Source of the DNA: Chachezhania sediminis
GTDB lineage: Bacteria; Pseudomonadota; Alphaproteobacteria; Rhodobacterales; Rhodobacteraceae
DNA length: 64,000 nucleotides
Reading direction: 5' to 3'
Assembly (NCBI RefSeq): GCF_009765275.1
Contig: NZ_VOPH01000013.1
Location: forward strand, 1-64,000
The translations under genes and the position numbers were made by a program. Shown piece after piece: positions 1 to 8,117 of the stretch. Below the pieces are notes generated by a model. The model worked only from the letters and a program-made list of their open reading frames with translations. It was not told the origin of the DNA and searched no databases. Position 1 is the first letter of the stretch. Each line of letters opens with the position of its first letter.

Positions 1-849
1 AAGGGCGCCGCGAGCCTCGACAAGGCACAGCAGTCGGCGGCAGCGGAAACCCGGATGTTCCGGATGGTGCCGGTCGGCCTGATCGACCCCTCGCCGATCC
101 GCGACCGCATCGACGTGACCGAGAACCTGGAGGCGCTGAAGCGCAGCCTGGCAGAGGAAGGTCAGCAGATCCCGATCCTGGTCCGGCCCAAGGACGACGG
201 CGAAAGGTTCGAGATCGTCACCGGCCGGCGCCGCCTGCAGGCGACCAAGGAAATCGGCCGCGACCATATCCAGGCCTTCGTCCGCCGCATGAGCGACGAA
301 GAGGCGTTCATCGCACAGGGCGTCGAAAACAACGCGCGGCTGGAAACATCATTCATCGAACGGGCGCGGACCATCATTTCCGCGCTGGAAACGGGCTTTA
401 CCCAGGTACAGGTCGAAAAGTTCCTGGGCGTCGACCAGACGATGATCAGCCGGATGAAGTCGATCTATACCGGCCTTGGCGAAGACCTCGTGCTGGCCAT
501 CGGCCCCGCGCGCGGTGTCGGGCGGCGGAAATGGGAGCGACTGCAGAAGCTTGCCACCGACAGCGGCGCCAAGCTGGCGGCCCTGGCGGCGGAGGTCCCT
601 GCCCTGCCCGAAAGCACCGAACGGTTCGAGGCGATGCTGGACCTGATGGAACGCCGGGCCGCGCGGACTACCGCGTCCAGGGCGGCCCCTGCCCCCAAGG
701 CAAAGGATCTGGGCCGGGGCCTGAAGGCAGCGCGCAAGGCGAACACGCTGACATTGAAGGCCGGCCCGGACACGCCGGACGGCCTTCTGGACTTCCTTCA
801 GGACCGGCTGCCGGACCTGCTGGAAGAATTCGACAAGACCAAGACCTGA
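1..849 (+). CDS. repB: RepB, ParB-like partition protein of a repABC replicon (5'-truncated by window edge)
   Basis: The reading frame is open from base 1, so the N-terminus lies outside the window; an internal ATG at 55 is not the real start. The visible part has the ParB/sulfiredoxin-type domain (IPILVRP, then the basic motif VTGRRRLQA), a central helix-turn-helix (TQVQVEKFLGVDQTMISRM) and a RepB-like alanine- and lysine-rich C-terminus. RepB binds centromere-like palindromes and works with the RepA ATPase, whose gene should lie just upstream. The downstream neighbour is repC, separated by a gap encoding an antisense RNA, which is the standard repABC order. The assignment is firm; only the missing 5' end is uncertain. 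Confidence 0.93.
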   Translation, partial: KGAASLDKAQQSAAAETRMFRMVPVGLIDPSPIRDRIDVTENLEALKRSLAEEGQQIPILVRPKDDGERFEIVTGRRRLQATKEIGRDHIQAFVRRMSDEEAFIAQGVENNARLETSFIERARTIISALETGFTQVQVEKFLGVDQTMISRMKSIYTGLGEDLVLAIGPARGVGRRKWERLQKLATDSGAKLAALAAEVPALPESTERFEAMLDLMERRAARTTASRAAPAPKAKDLGRGLKAARKANTLTLKAGPDTPDGLLDFLQDRLPDLLEEFDKTKT

Positions 850-932
850 CCGCGGGCAAATCGCGGCAACCACCGGTCCACGAGGCGGGCCGGACAGACA
901 GAAACCCATAGGAAAGGGAGCAGACGAGAGGC

Positions 933-971
933 AAAAAAAGACCCCCCAAAGCCGAAGCTCTGAAGGGCCTT
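933..971 (-). terminator. Intrinsic terminator of the ctRNA
   Basis: Read on the minus strand, a 15-bp stem (957-971 with 938-952, several G-U pairs) closes on a UUCG tetraloop at 956-953. It runs into seven T residues at 939-933. It is the clearest intrinsic terminator I saw in the window. Confidence 0.85.
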
Positions 972-984
972 CAAGATGTTTAGC
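933..984 (-). ncRNA. Putative ctRNA (incompatibility antisense RNA) between repB and repC
   Basis: In repABC plasmids a 50-60 nt counter-transcribed RNA from the repB-repC gap limits RepC synthesis. On the minus strand here there is a -35-like TTGAAC (1019-1014), a 17-nt spacer and a -10-like TATCAG (996-991), predicting a start near 984. Transcription would end in a UUCG-capped hairpin followed by a T-run at 939-933, giving an RNA of about 52 nt. Position, strand, size and terminator all match the known type. The promoter is read by eye and the 5' end is approximate. Confidence 0.75.
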
Positions 985-1064
985 ACCTTCCTGATACCCT
1001 GAGCGCCGACCTGGTTCAACACTGTTCTGCAGTGAACGGTCTTCTGTTGCCGTCTGAAACGCAC

Positions 1065-2132
1065 ATGAAGCACATGCCTGCGGCGTCATTCACGCCGGAG
1101 ATCGGGGACCCCTTGTCCGGACGTCCCCGGCCCGGCCATTTCGTGCTGGACCGCTGGGAGGTCCTGCAACTGGTCAAGGACACGTCCCGCCAGACCGGCC
1201 TGGGCGAACGCGAGATCGCGGTGCTGGCCGCCCATCTGAGTGTCCTGCCCAAGGGACCGGTACGGGCCGACGGCCTGCTGGTGTCCTATGCCCAGGTCGC
1301 GGGCATGCTGGGTCGGGCGAATTGCATGGACGAACGGCGCTTTCGACGCGGCGAGGCGCGGCTGGAAGAACTGGGCTTCGTAACACGGCACCTCAGCGGC
1401 AATGGCCGCCGCTACCCCGTCCGCAACGCCCGGGGCGAGGTGGTAGAAGCCTATGGCATCGACCTGCGCCCCCTGTTCCTGCGCCATGACGAACTGGTCG
1501 CCCTGCGGGACGAAGCGCGCGACCGCACCTGCCGGCTGGAGGCGCAACGGTCCCGGCTGAGCGCGCGTCTGTCCGCGGTCAAGCGCGCGGCTGGACCAGA
1601 GCTGACAGGCGATCTGGCCACGCTTGCAGTACGGCTCCGCAACCTTCTGCGCCGCGCCTCGGCCGGCATGGCAGAGCTTCTGGAGGCCGAGGAACAGCTT
1701 CTTGCCGCGACCTCTGCCGGTCAGGAACATGCAACGCCCGCTGCAAGTGAGCCGGGAACAGTTCCCGCGCTGCCGGACATTTCGTCCGCCGATGCCGGTC
1801 AAATCGACCGGCACTCTGACTCCAAAAGAAAAGAAATATACAAGGCCTCTTCCGATGCTGGCGCCCTGTCACCGGCGGTGTGGTCCGACTATGCCGAAAT
1901 CGCCGCCTTTTTTCCCGATACACCAAGAACTGAAGTGGAGGTTCAGAGGATCATTTTGGATTTTTCGGGATTTGTGGGGATCCGGGAGGGGACCGTCAGG
2001 CAGGTATTGGCAGCCCTTGGACCGCGGCGTCTGTTGTCCGCATTGAACACGATCGCGGCCAAGATCTGCCAGATCAGAAATCCGAACGGATACTTGTTAG
2101 CCTATGCCCAGAACAGGTCAGGGGCGTTATGA
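1065..2132 (+). CDS. repC: RepC replication initiator
   Basis: RepC is the replication initiator of repABC plasmids and acts at an origin inside its own gene. The 355-aa product shows the family pattern: an N-terminal winged-helix region (LDRWEVLQLV, LGEREIAVLAAHLS, the recognition segment MDERRFRRGEARLEELGFV, then GNGRRYPVR), a charged linker around residues 140-215 and a conserved C-terminal domain. I chose the ATG at 1065 because the conserved Trp then falls about 30 residues in. A GTG at 1032 is also in frame. Neither start has a good Shine-Dalgarno, as expected for a ctRNA-controlled gene. It is somewhat shorter than many RepC proteins. The stop overlaps the first of two palindromes. Confidence 0.92.
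   Translation: MKHMPAASFTPEIGDPLSGRPRPGHFVLDRWEVLQLVKDTSRQTGLGEREIAVLAAHLSVLPKGPVRADGLLVSYAQVAGMLGRANCMDERRFRRGEARLEELGFVTRHLSGNGRRYPVRNARGEVVEAYGIDLRPLFLRHDELVALRDEARDRTCRLEAQRSRLSARLSAVKRAAGPELTGDLATLAVRLRNLLRRASAGMAELLEAEEQLLAATSAGQEHATPAASEPGTVPALPDISSADAGQIDRHSDSKRKEIYKASSDAGALSPAVWSDYAEIAAFFPDTPRTEVEVQRIILDFSGFVGIREGTVRQVLAALGPRRLLSALNTIAAKICQIRNPNGYLLAYAQNRSGAL
1815..1995. other. AT-rich segment inside repC, candidate oriV
   Basis: Two clearly A/T-rich stretches, about 1818-1845 and 1950-1975, stand out from the surrounding GC-rich coding sequence in the second half of repC. In repABC plasmids the origin maps to an AT-rich region within repC. No iterons are obvious, so the placement rests on base composition and family knowledge. 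Confidence 0.45.
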
Positions 2133-2182
2133 CCGCGGACATAGACCTTGTGGCGGACCAATTATGACCGCGGTCATAATTG
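2127..2182. promoter_or_regulatory. Two related palindromes at the 3' end of repC (candidate parS/centromere)
   Basis: A perfect 24-bp palindrome at 2159-2182 has the left arm CAATTATGACCG. A second, imperfect copy lies 35 bp upstream at 2127-2144 (TTATGACCGCGGACATAG, two differences in 18 positions) and covers the repC stop codon. RepB-binding parS palindromes near repC are typical of repABC plasmids of Rhodobacterales and set compatibility. These are the best candidates here, but RepB binding is inferred. Confidence 0.6.
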
Positions 2183-2511
2183 TCGGACCTGACAGGCGGC
2201 GACACGATCTGGGCCGAAACTGCAATTGTTCGGCAGCCGATAACAGAGGCAGGGCCTCAACGGCGAAGTTTTCCCTGTCATTGCGACCTTGCAATGCTGT
2301 ATCGTCACCGTCGTCGGGAAACCGGGCGAACGACCAAGGCCGAATTCGGTCAAAGACGGAACAAAGCGCCAGGTTTTGTTCGTCCTCGGGTTTCATGGTG
2401 TTGAGGATGCGTGGAACACCCTGCGATGCCCCAAATCCTCTTGTGCTATCAGGGACACGCCTCAGCCCGTAAGACCAGCCACGTTAAGGCATCCACGACG
2501 GCCGTGCGAGT
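2183..2511. other. Intergenic region without a supported gene
   Basis: About 330 bp lie between the repC palindromes and the end of the minus-strand phosphatase gene. Short open frames exist in several registers, but none has a ribosome-binding site, a recognisable domain or typical codon use. A 6-bp inverted repeat (GCCGAA/TTCGGC) sits near 2213-2234. I see nothing else. Confidence 0.5.
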
Positions 2512-3063
2512 TCAGCGGCGCCCGGCCCTGCCGGACATCAGGTAGAGCTCCTGCTCCGAGGTTTCGATGGCCGCTCGGCTGTGCGAGGCGCGCACGAATT
2601 CAATGGCCTCGGCGGGGTTCATGCCGAAGTCGATGATCAGCCGGGCCGCGACGGTGCCGGTCCGGCCCAAGCCGGCCATGCAATGGATGGCCACGGCATG
2701 ACCGCGGGCCATCACGCCGCGCGCGGTGGCGAAGATCTGGTCCAAGAGGTCTTCGGTATCGGCGGGCGGAGGGCTCATGTCCGGGATCGGCACGCGCCTC
2801 CAGTCGATGCCGGCCGCCGCATAGGTCGCGGCAAAGTCGTCGCTGGCCAAAGGCAGTTCGGTATCGGTCAGACAGCAGATCAGCATCCCCACATCGCGGT
2901 CGACCAGCGCCTGCACGTCCCTGGTCAGGAAATCCCGGCTCGCGATCTTCTTCTGGCCCGCGTACCGGATCCCCGGACAGGACAGCAGGACAAGGTTCAG
3001 GCCCCTATCCGGCATCCGGACACGGCTTATCAGGGGGGCAGTCAGTTCCGAAACATCGCTCAT
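2512..3063 (-). CDS. Small protein-tyrosine/dual-specificity phosphatase
   Basis: This 183-aa cytosolic protein carries the CX5R signature of cysteine phosphatases: HCMAGLGRTG, with nucleophile Cys128 and Arg134. A general-acid loop (VPIPDMSPP, Asp95) lies at the expected distance upstream. The chemistry is dephosphorylation through a phosphocysteine intermediate; the substrate is unknown. The ATG at 3063 follows an AGAGG-like ribosome-binding site and gives a compact domain. A longer frame upstream looks unlike this family. It is the last gene of a minus-strand group after ornithine cyclodeaminase but has its own 109-bp upstream gap. Bacterial homologues are often called DSP-like or ADP-ribosylation-associated phosphatases. 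Confidence 0.8.
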   Translation of the reverse strand: MSDVSELTAPLISRVRMPDRGLNLVLLSCPGIRYAGQKKIASRDFLTRDVQALVDRDVGMLICCLTDTELPLASDDFAATYAAAGIDWRRVPIPDMSPPPADTEDLLDQIFATARGVMARGHAVAIHCMAGLGRTGTVAARLIIDFGMNPAEAIEFVRASHSRAAIETSEQELYLMSGRAGRR

Positions 3064-3092
3064 GCACCGATCCTCTGGGCGCTGTTGCCCAT

Positions 3093-3110
3093 ATATACGT
3101 AATATACGTA
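3093..3110 (-). promoter_or_regulatory. Tandem 9-bp direct repeat upstream of the phosphatase gene
   Basis: ATATACGTA occurs twice back to back, 30-47 bp upstream of the phosphatase ATG on the minus strand. It forms an AT-rich island in GC-rich DNA and contains TATATT and TATATA, either of which could be a -10 element. A promoter or operator is likely; the binding protein is unknown. Confidence 0.4.
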
Positions 3111-3172
3111 TTCTTGCCGCTGCCCCAATGACAGCCGAACCTGTTTTCGGCACCAGGACCGGGGCAGGGGGG

Positions 3173-4258
3173 TTAACGGCCGTTCGCCGGGGCCGCGCGT
3201 TGCAGCATCCCGAACAGGTCGCGGGGATCGTCCGGATCGGCCAGAAGATCCAGATCGACGAAAAGTCCGGTCTCGCGCACCTTGTCGAAAACGAAGCGCA
3301 AGGCGGAAAAGTCCTCGATCGCGAAGCCCACGCTGTCGAACAGGGTGATGCGGTCGGGGCCGGTGCGACCGGGGACCGTGCCGGCGAAGACCTGCCACAG
3401 TTCGGTCACCGGGTGGTCGGGGTCCAGCTGCTGGATCTCGCCTTCGACCCGCGTCTGGGGCGGGAACTCGACGAAGATGTCGGACCGCCTCAGGATGTCG
3501 GGGTGCAGTTCCGTCTTGCCCGGGCAATCGCCGCCGATGGCGTTGATGTGGATGCCGGTCCCGACCATGTTGTCGTTCAGGATCGTCGCGTACTGCTTGT
3601 CGGCGGTGCAGGTGGTGATGATCTGCGCGCCTTCGATCGCCTCTTCCGCCGATCCGCAGGACAGCACGGTCAGGCCTGATCCTGCAAGGTTCCGCGCGGC
3701 CTTCGCCGTCGCCCTCGGGTCCACGTCGTAAAGGCGCACCGTGTCGATGCCACAGATCGCCTTGAACGCCAGGCTTTGGAATTCGGATTGCGCGCCATTG
3801 CCGATCATCGCCATGGTCGTGGCCGACTTCGGTGCCAGGTGTTTGGCGGCAAGCGCCGACATCGCGGCGGTGCGAAGCGCGGTCAGCAAGGTCATCTCGG
3901 ACAGGAAGACCGGATAGCCCGAGGCGACATCGGCCAGCAGCCCAAAGGCCGTGACGGTCTGAAGCCCCGCCCTGGCATTGCCGGGATGGCCATTCACGTA
4001 TTTGAACCCGTACAGGCTGCCGTCCGAGGTCGGCATCAGCTCGATCACGCCGCCCGCAGAATGCGACGCGACCCGCGGGGTCTTGTCGAAGCTGGGCCAG
4101 CGCAAGAAGTCGGCCTCGATGGCGTCGGCAAGGCCCGTCAGCATGGGTTCAAGGCCGATCCGATGGACCAGCGCCATCATGTTCTCGACCGAGACGAAGG
4201 GGACAAGGGCCTTTTCGCCGGGGGCCTGTTCATCGGGGGACATGGTAATCTCAGACAT
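3173..4258 (-). CDS. Ornithine cyclodeaminase / mu-crystallin family protein
   Basis: This 361-aa NAD-dependent enzyme probably converts L-ornithine to L-proline and ammonia. It shows the dinucleotide-binding turn MIGNGAQSEFQ, the substrate-region motif IELMPTSDGSLYGFKYVNG and the catalytic loop NAIGGDCPGKTEL, whose Asp acts in deamination. Its start overlaps the arginase stop by 8 bp, so the two are translationally coupled. Arginase plus cyclodeaminase would take arginine to proline in two steps. An alternative ATG at 4243 has a slightly better ribosome-binding site. Related family members act on alanine, lysine, ectoine intermediates or ketimines, so the exact substrate rests on the arginase neighbour. 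Confidence 0.88.
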   Translation of the reverse strand: MSEITMSPDEQAPGEKALVPFVSVENMMALVHRIGLEPMLTGLADAIEADFLRWPSFDKTPRVASHSAGGVIELMPTSDGSLYGFKYVNGHPGNARAGLQTVTAFGLLADVASGYPVFLSEMTLLTALRTAAMSALAAKHLAPKSATTMAMIGNGAQSEFQSLAFKAICGIDTVRLYDVDPRATAKAARNLAGSGLTVLSCGSAEEAIEGAQIITTCTADKQYATILNDNMVGTGIHINAIGGDCPGKTELHPDILRRSDIFVEFPPQTRVEGEIQQLDPDHPVTELWQVFAGTVPGRTGPDRITLFDSVGFAIEDFSALRFVFDKVRETGLFVDLDLLADPDDPRDLFGMLQRAAPANGR

Positions 4259-5177
4259 AGGCGCGCGTCGCACGGTCGAAGACCTTGCGTCCAAGGGAGG
4301 AGGCGGCAAGGTCCACCATGACCTGTGCCGTCCGTCCGCGTTCATCGAGGAAGGGGTTCAGCTCGACCAGGTCGAGCGAGGTCATGAGGCCGCTGTCGTC
4401 CAGCATTTCCATGACCAGATGCGCCTCGCGCACCGTGGCGCCGCCGGGAACGGTGGTGCCCACGGCCGGCGCGACCGACGGGTCGAGGAAATCGACATCC
4501 AGCGACACGTGCAGCGCTCCGCCGGCCGCCGCCACCTTGTCCAGGAAGCGGGCGAGGGGGCGGCCGATGCCGTGTTCGTCGATCTCTCGCATGTCGTGGC
4601 AAAGGATGCGTGTTTCGGCCAGCGCGCTGCGTTCCTGGGGGTCGACCGACCGCAGGCCGATGATGCAGATGTTCTCCTCGGGCACCGCGGCCGTCAGGGG
4701 CGGGAAGGCATCGAACCCGTCGCGGCCGGTGACATAGGCCAGCGGCGTGCCGTGCAGGTTGCCAGAGGTCGAAGTGCGGGGCGTATGGAAATCGGAATGC
4801 GCATCCAGCCACAGCACGAATTGCGGACGGCCCGTGGCCCGGGCATGGCGGGCCACGCCGCTGACCGTCCCCAGCGACAGGCTGTGATCCCCGCCCATGA
4901 AGATCGGCAGGCCTTCTGCCATCGCGTCTTCTGCCGCGCGGGTCAGCGTCAGGGTCCAGCCGATGGTTTCGGCCGGTGCATGGACGTGATCGGCAAAGCC
5001 CGTCGCCTCGGCCGGTTCGGGGGCAAGGTTGCCGCGGTCGATGACCGTATGGCCCAGGTCCCGCAGCGCCTCGGCCAGGTCGGCGGTCCGATAGGCGTCG
5101 GGTCCCATGATGCAGCCCCGGCGCCGCTTGCCGCTGTCGACCGGCGCACCGATCAGGATACATGTCTTGCCTTGCAT
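4251..5177 (-). CDS. Arginase
   Basis: This 308-aa ureohydrolase should hydrolyse L-arginine to L-ornithine and urea at a binuclear manganese site. The metal ligands are present: GGDHS (His98), DAHSD (Asp125, His127, Asp129) and DVDFLD (Asp227, Asp229). The arginase-type SGNLHG loop and VELNP also match true arginases rather than agmatinases. One oddity is DFHTP where classical arginases read DxNTP, so the Asn that contacts the substrate carboxylate is His131. The ATG at 5177 follows an AAAGG ribosome-binding site. It is coupled to the cyclodeaminase gene downstream. Another guanidino acid is possible because of the Asn-to-His change. Confidence 0.88.
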   Translation of the reverse strand: MQGKTCILIGAPVDSGKRRRGCIMGPDAYRTADLAEALRDLGHTVIDRGNLAPEPAEATGFADHVHAPAETIGWTLTLTRAAEDAMAEGLPIFMGGDHSLSLGTVSGVARHARATGRPQFVLWLDAHSDFHTPRTSTSGNLHGTPLAYVTGRDGFDAFPPLTAAVPEENICIIGLRSVDPQERSALAETRILCHDMREIDEHGIGRPLARFLDKVAAAGGALHVSLDVDFLDPSVAPAVGTTVPGGATVREAHLVMEMLDDSGLMTSLDLVELNPFLDERGRTAQVMVDLAASSLGRKVFDRATRAYV

Positions 5178-5233
5178 CGAATGGCCTTTCCGGCTCGGGC
5201 CGTCACCTGAACGGCCCGGCATCTGTCGCGGTG

Positions 5234-5398
5234 TCAGTCGAAATGGGCCCGGGCAGGAAAGTTCCGGGTCCGCGGGAATTTCGGTACAGCAAAGAACGCC
5301 TGGGGCGGCGCCCCCTGTACCTTATCGCCCACGTCCACGAATACTACGCAGTCGTCGCCGCGCTTGGCAAAGCCCATTACGCGGGTCATGCAGGCCAT
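5234..5398 (-). CDS. Possible small protein of 54 aa between aminotransferase and arginase
   Basis: A short frame lies in the 252-bp gap between the aminotransferase and arginase genes, on the same strand. It begins 31 bp after the aminotransferase stop and would encode a mixed charged and hydrophobic peptide containing GDDCVVFVDVGDKV. The ribosome-binding site is weak and I recognise no family. It could be a real small gene of the operon, the tail of a decayed gene, or chance. Confidence 0.25.
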   Translation of the reverse strand: MACMTRVMGFAKRGDDCVVFVDVGDKVQGAPPQAFFAVPKFPRTRNFPARAHFD

Positions 5399-5429
5399 GG
5401 CGACGCCGTTCCGGTCCTGCCCGGAGATC

Positions 5430-6734
5430 TTATCCCAGCCGGGGCAGGGCGCGGTCGAATGCGGTCAGGATCTCGTCGATATCGGCATCGGTCATGGGGG
5501 TCGAAAACGCCATCAGCCCGTTGGCCGCCATCAGCACGCCTTCGTCGAATACGGCGCGGGCCAGGGCGCCGACATGTTTCACCGCATCCGGGTTGGCAAA
5601 CAGCGACCGGAAATCCGACAGCGGCGCGTCGGTCATGTGGATCCGGCGGAGAGAGCCCAGCCCCGTCACCTGCGCCTTGATCCCGTGGCGCTGGAAACAG
5701 GCCGTGGCGCCTGCGGCAAAACGGTCGCCCAGGGACTCCAGATGCTCGAACGACGCGGGCGTCAATTCTTCCAGGGCGGCGATGCCGGCCATCATGGTCA
5801 CGGGGTTGGCGCTGAAGGTGCCGCCATGCTGGACCGCGGCCTTGCCACCCGAAGGATCGTAGACGGACATATAGTCCGCCTTGCCGGCGATGGCGCCCAC
5901 CGCGAAGCCGCCGCCGATGACCTTGCCAAGGGCGGTCAGGTCGGGATCGACACCGAAACGGCCCTGCGCCCCGTGATAGCCCAGGCGGAACGTGATGACC
6001 TCGTCCAGGATAAGAAGCGCGCCCATCTCTTTCGTCACGCGGCGCAGCATCGCCAGGAACGCGTCGCTGGCGGGCACCAGCCCGGCCCGGTTCGGCATCA
6101 CGTCGACCAGCACGGCGGCCAGATCGTTGCCCTTGGCGCGCAGGATGCGTTCGGCGCGTTCGATATCGTTGAAGGGAATGATTGCGACATCGTCCAGCAC
6201 GCCCTGCGGCGTGCCGCGGGCGGTGGCGACCGGCGTCGGTGCATCCGGATCGCCCCAGCTGTCGGGGCTGGCATCCTGGCTGGTTTCGGCCGGGTCATAG
6301 GTGCCGTGATAGGCGCCCTCGACCTTGGCGATCATCCGACGGCCCGTATACGCCCGCGCGACCTTGATCGCGTTCATCACCGCCTCGGTGCCGGAATTGC
6401 AGTAGCGGACCTGTTCCACCGCCGGCAGGCGTTCCACCAGCATTTCGGACAACGTGACTTCGCCCGGGGTGGGCATGCCAAAGCAGGTGCCCAGCTCGAT
6501 CTGGCGTATCGCGGCCTCGCGGATGCGCGGATTGCCATAGCCGTGGATCAGAGAGGTGAAGTTGCCGGTCGCGTCGATCCGCACCGTGCCGTCGACATCG
6601 GTGATCCGGCATCCGTCGCCCTTGGCGGCATAGACTTGGTAAGGCTGACGATAAACCGTGTGACGGGTGTTCCCCGCCGGCATGACCTTCTTGGCGCGCT
6701 CATAGAGAGCCTGGGAATTCGGGGCGTCAGTCAT
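5430..6734 (-). CDS. Class III (glutamate-1-semialdehyde mutase-like) aminotransferase
   Basis: This 434-aa fold-type I PLP enzyme resembles glutamate-1-semialdehyde aminomutase and omega/beta-amino acid transaminases. Visible motifs are RYCNSGTEAVMNAIKVAR, LLILDEVITFR (the Asp contacts the PLP nitrogen) and TALGKVIGGG (Schiff-base Lys). GAYHGTYDP and QHGGTFSANPVTM are also typical. The ATG at 6734 has an AAAGGA site. It diverges from the TRAP-hyuAB operon and shares its 344-bp control region. The context suggests it transaminates an amino acid released from the imported substrate. A haem-pathway role is unlikely beside catabolic genes. Confidence 0.85.
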   Translation of the reverse strand: MTDAPNSQALYERAKKVMPAGNTRHTVYRQPYQVYAAKGDGCRITDVDGTVRIDATGNFTSLIHGYGNPRIREAAIRQIELGTCFGMPTPGEVTLSEMLVERLPAVEQVRYCNSGTEAVMNAIKVARAYTGRRMIAKVEGAYHGTYDPAETSQDASPDSWGDPDAPTPVATARGTPQGVLDDVAIIPFNDIERAERILRAKGNDLAAVLVDVMPNRAGLVPASDAFLAMLRRVTKEMGALLILDEVITFRLGYHGAQGRFGVDPDLTALGKVIGGGFAVGAIAGKADYMSVYDPSGGKAAVQHGGTFSANPVTMMAGIAALEELTPASFEHLESLGDRFAAGATACFQRHGIKAQVTGLGSLRRIHMTDAPLSDFRSLFANPDAVKHVGALARAVFDEGVLMAANGLMAFSTPMTDADIDEILTAFDRALPRLG

Positions 6735-7078
6735 GGATCATCGTCCTTTCGGGAAACGGTACTGGGCGGGCAAAGCGGCAGAATCATCGGAGGTTCCGAT
6801 GAAAGTCGTTTTATTACAGTTATTTAGTATGTGAAGGCCTGCCTTGCGCAGGGACCGGGTAGGGAGAGTGCAATCCAATCGAATGCTCATTTTATCATCA
6901 ATCCCCTCGTCTTCAGGCCGGCGATCGGAAGATTCGTTCCGTGATATTTGACAGATTGCACCGAAGTCGTAATCTCGAAAATAGGAATTGTATTCCGATA
7001 AACGGAATTTTCCGCATCGACAGACCACCGGGGCCGTCCCTGTCGGCGGGGCCCAGACATGAAGAAACGGAGACCAGA
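6735..7078. promoter_or_regulatory. Divergent control region with IclR-like palindromes
   Basis: The gap between the divergent aminotransferase and dctP genes is AT-rich compared with its surroundings and has no supported gene. It contains two overlapping palindromes: GGAAT-TGT-ATTCC at 6984-6996 and ATTCCG-ATAAA-CGGAAT at 6992-7008. The TTCCG/CGGAA half-sites recall those in the operator beside the IclR gene (15759-15786), so the same regulator may act here. That link is an inference. Confidence 0.5.
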
Positions 7079-8098
7079 ATGACCCTGATGCGCAACCTGT
7101 CCGGCTTCTCTGCCGCGGTGCTGGCCCTGGCCGGATCGGCGACCATCGCCATGGCGGCCGACTATAACTGGAAGATGCAGTCGAACCTGAATCCGGGCGA
7201 GCCGGGCTATATCGCGGCCGAGGATTTCGCCGCCAATGTCGAGAAGATGAGCGGCGGCCGGATCGAGATCGAGATGTTCCCGGGCGGCGCGCTGTTCCCG
7301 CTGGCCGACGGTCTGGAATCGGTCAGCTTGGGCATCGCCGACATGGCCGTGCTGACGGGCGGCTATTTCGCCGGCAAGATGGGCCCGATCGCGAACCTGG
7401 AAACCGGCGTGCCCGGATCGCTGCGCACGCCGCTGGAACGGTACACGTTCTTCTACGAAGAAGGCTTCATCGACCTGGTGCGCGAGGCGTTCGAAACGCA
7501 AGGCGTCTTCTATGTCGCGCCGCAGCTGTCGTCGTCCTGGGACATCATGTCGAAGGAACCGATCACCTCAGCCGCGGATTTCGAGGGCCTGAAGATCCGG
7601 ACCTTCGGCCTGGAAGCGGAATGGTTTTCCTCGCTGGGTGCTTCGCCCGTCTTCATGGGCGGCAGCGAGATCTATACCGCGTTGGCCACCGGCGCCCTGG
7701 ACGCGGCGCGCTGGTCCAGCCCGGCCGGCAACTACAAGAGTTCCTATCACGAGGTCGCCAAGTACTACCTTGCCAACTCGCCGATGCCGGTGCCGAACAA
7801 CTTCTTCGCCATGAACCTGGACGTCTGGAACGGACTGCCGGACGACCTGAAGGCGATCATCGAGGACGCGGCCAAGCTGTCGTCGTTCAAGTACCTGTCG
7901 CTGACCGCGCTGAACGATGCCGCCGCCCTGGCCGCGATGAAGGAAGCGGGGGTCGAGGTGACCACCATTCCCGACGCTGAGTGGACCGAGATGGAAGCCA
8001 AGGCCAAGGACCTGTGGATGGCCTATGCCGAACAGGACGAACTGACCGCACAGGCCGTCCAGATGCTGCAGGACTACATGGCCAAGCTGGGCCGCTGA
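7079..8098 (+). CDS. TRAP transporter substrate-binding protein (DctP family)
   Basis: This 339-aa periplasmic receptor has a Sec signal peptide of about 26 residues ending AMA, followed by a DctP-type domain. Typical features are the early MSGGRIEIEMFPGGALFP segment and the central FEGLKIRTFG motif, where a conserved Arg binds carboxylates. The ATG at 7079 follows a GGAG site; an in-frame ATG at 7088 is possible. It is the first gene of dctP-dctQ-dctM-hyuA-hyuB-aminotransferase. The ligand is therefore probably an organic acid or cyclic amide with a carboxylate that feeds HyuAB; its identity is not visible. Confidence 0.9.
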   Translation: MTLMRNLSGFSAAVLALAGSATIAMAADYNWKMQSNLNPGEPGYIAAEDFAANVEKMSGGRIEIEMFPGGALFPLADGLESVSLGIADMAVLTGGYFAGKMGPIANLETGVPGSLRTPLERYTFFYEEGFIDLVREAFETQGVFYVAPQLSSSWDIMSKEPITSAADFEGLKIRTFGLEAEWFSSLGASPVFMGGSEIYTALATGALDAARWSSPAGNYKSSYHEVAKYYLANSPMPVPNNFFAMNLDVWNGLPDDLKAIIEDAAKLSSFKYLSLTALNDAAALAAMKEAGVEVTTIPDAEWTEMEAKAKDLWMAYAEQDELTAQAVQMLQDYMAKLGR

Positions 8099-8117
8099 CG
8101 CCTGCGCCCAAGACTGC

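Noticed and set aside
2104-2472. Plus-strand open frame of 122 codons after repC
   Set aside because: It overlaps the repC end and palindromes, and lacks a ribosome-binding site and any recognisable domain.
5430-6734. Haem-pathway glutamate-1-semialdehyde aminomutase (hemL)
   Set aside because: The fold is shared, but the gene is in a catabolic context with no haem genes. A general class III aminotransferase is safer.
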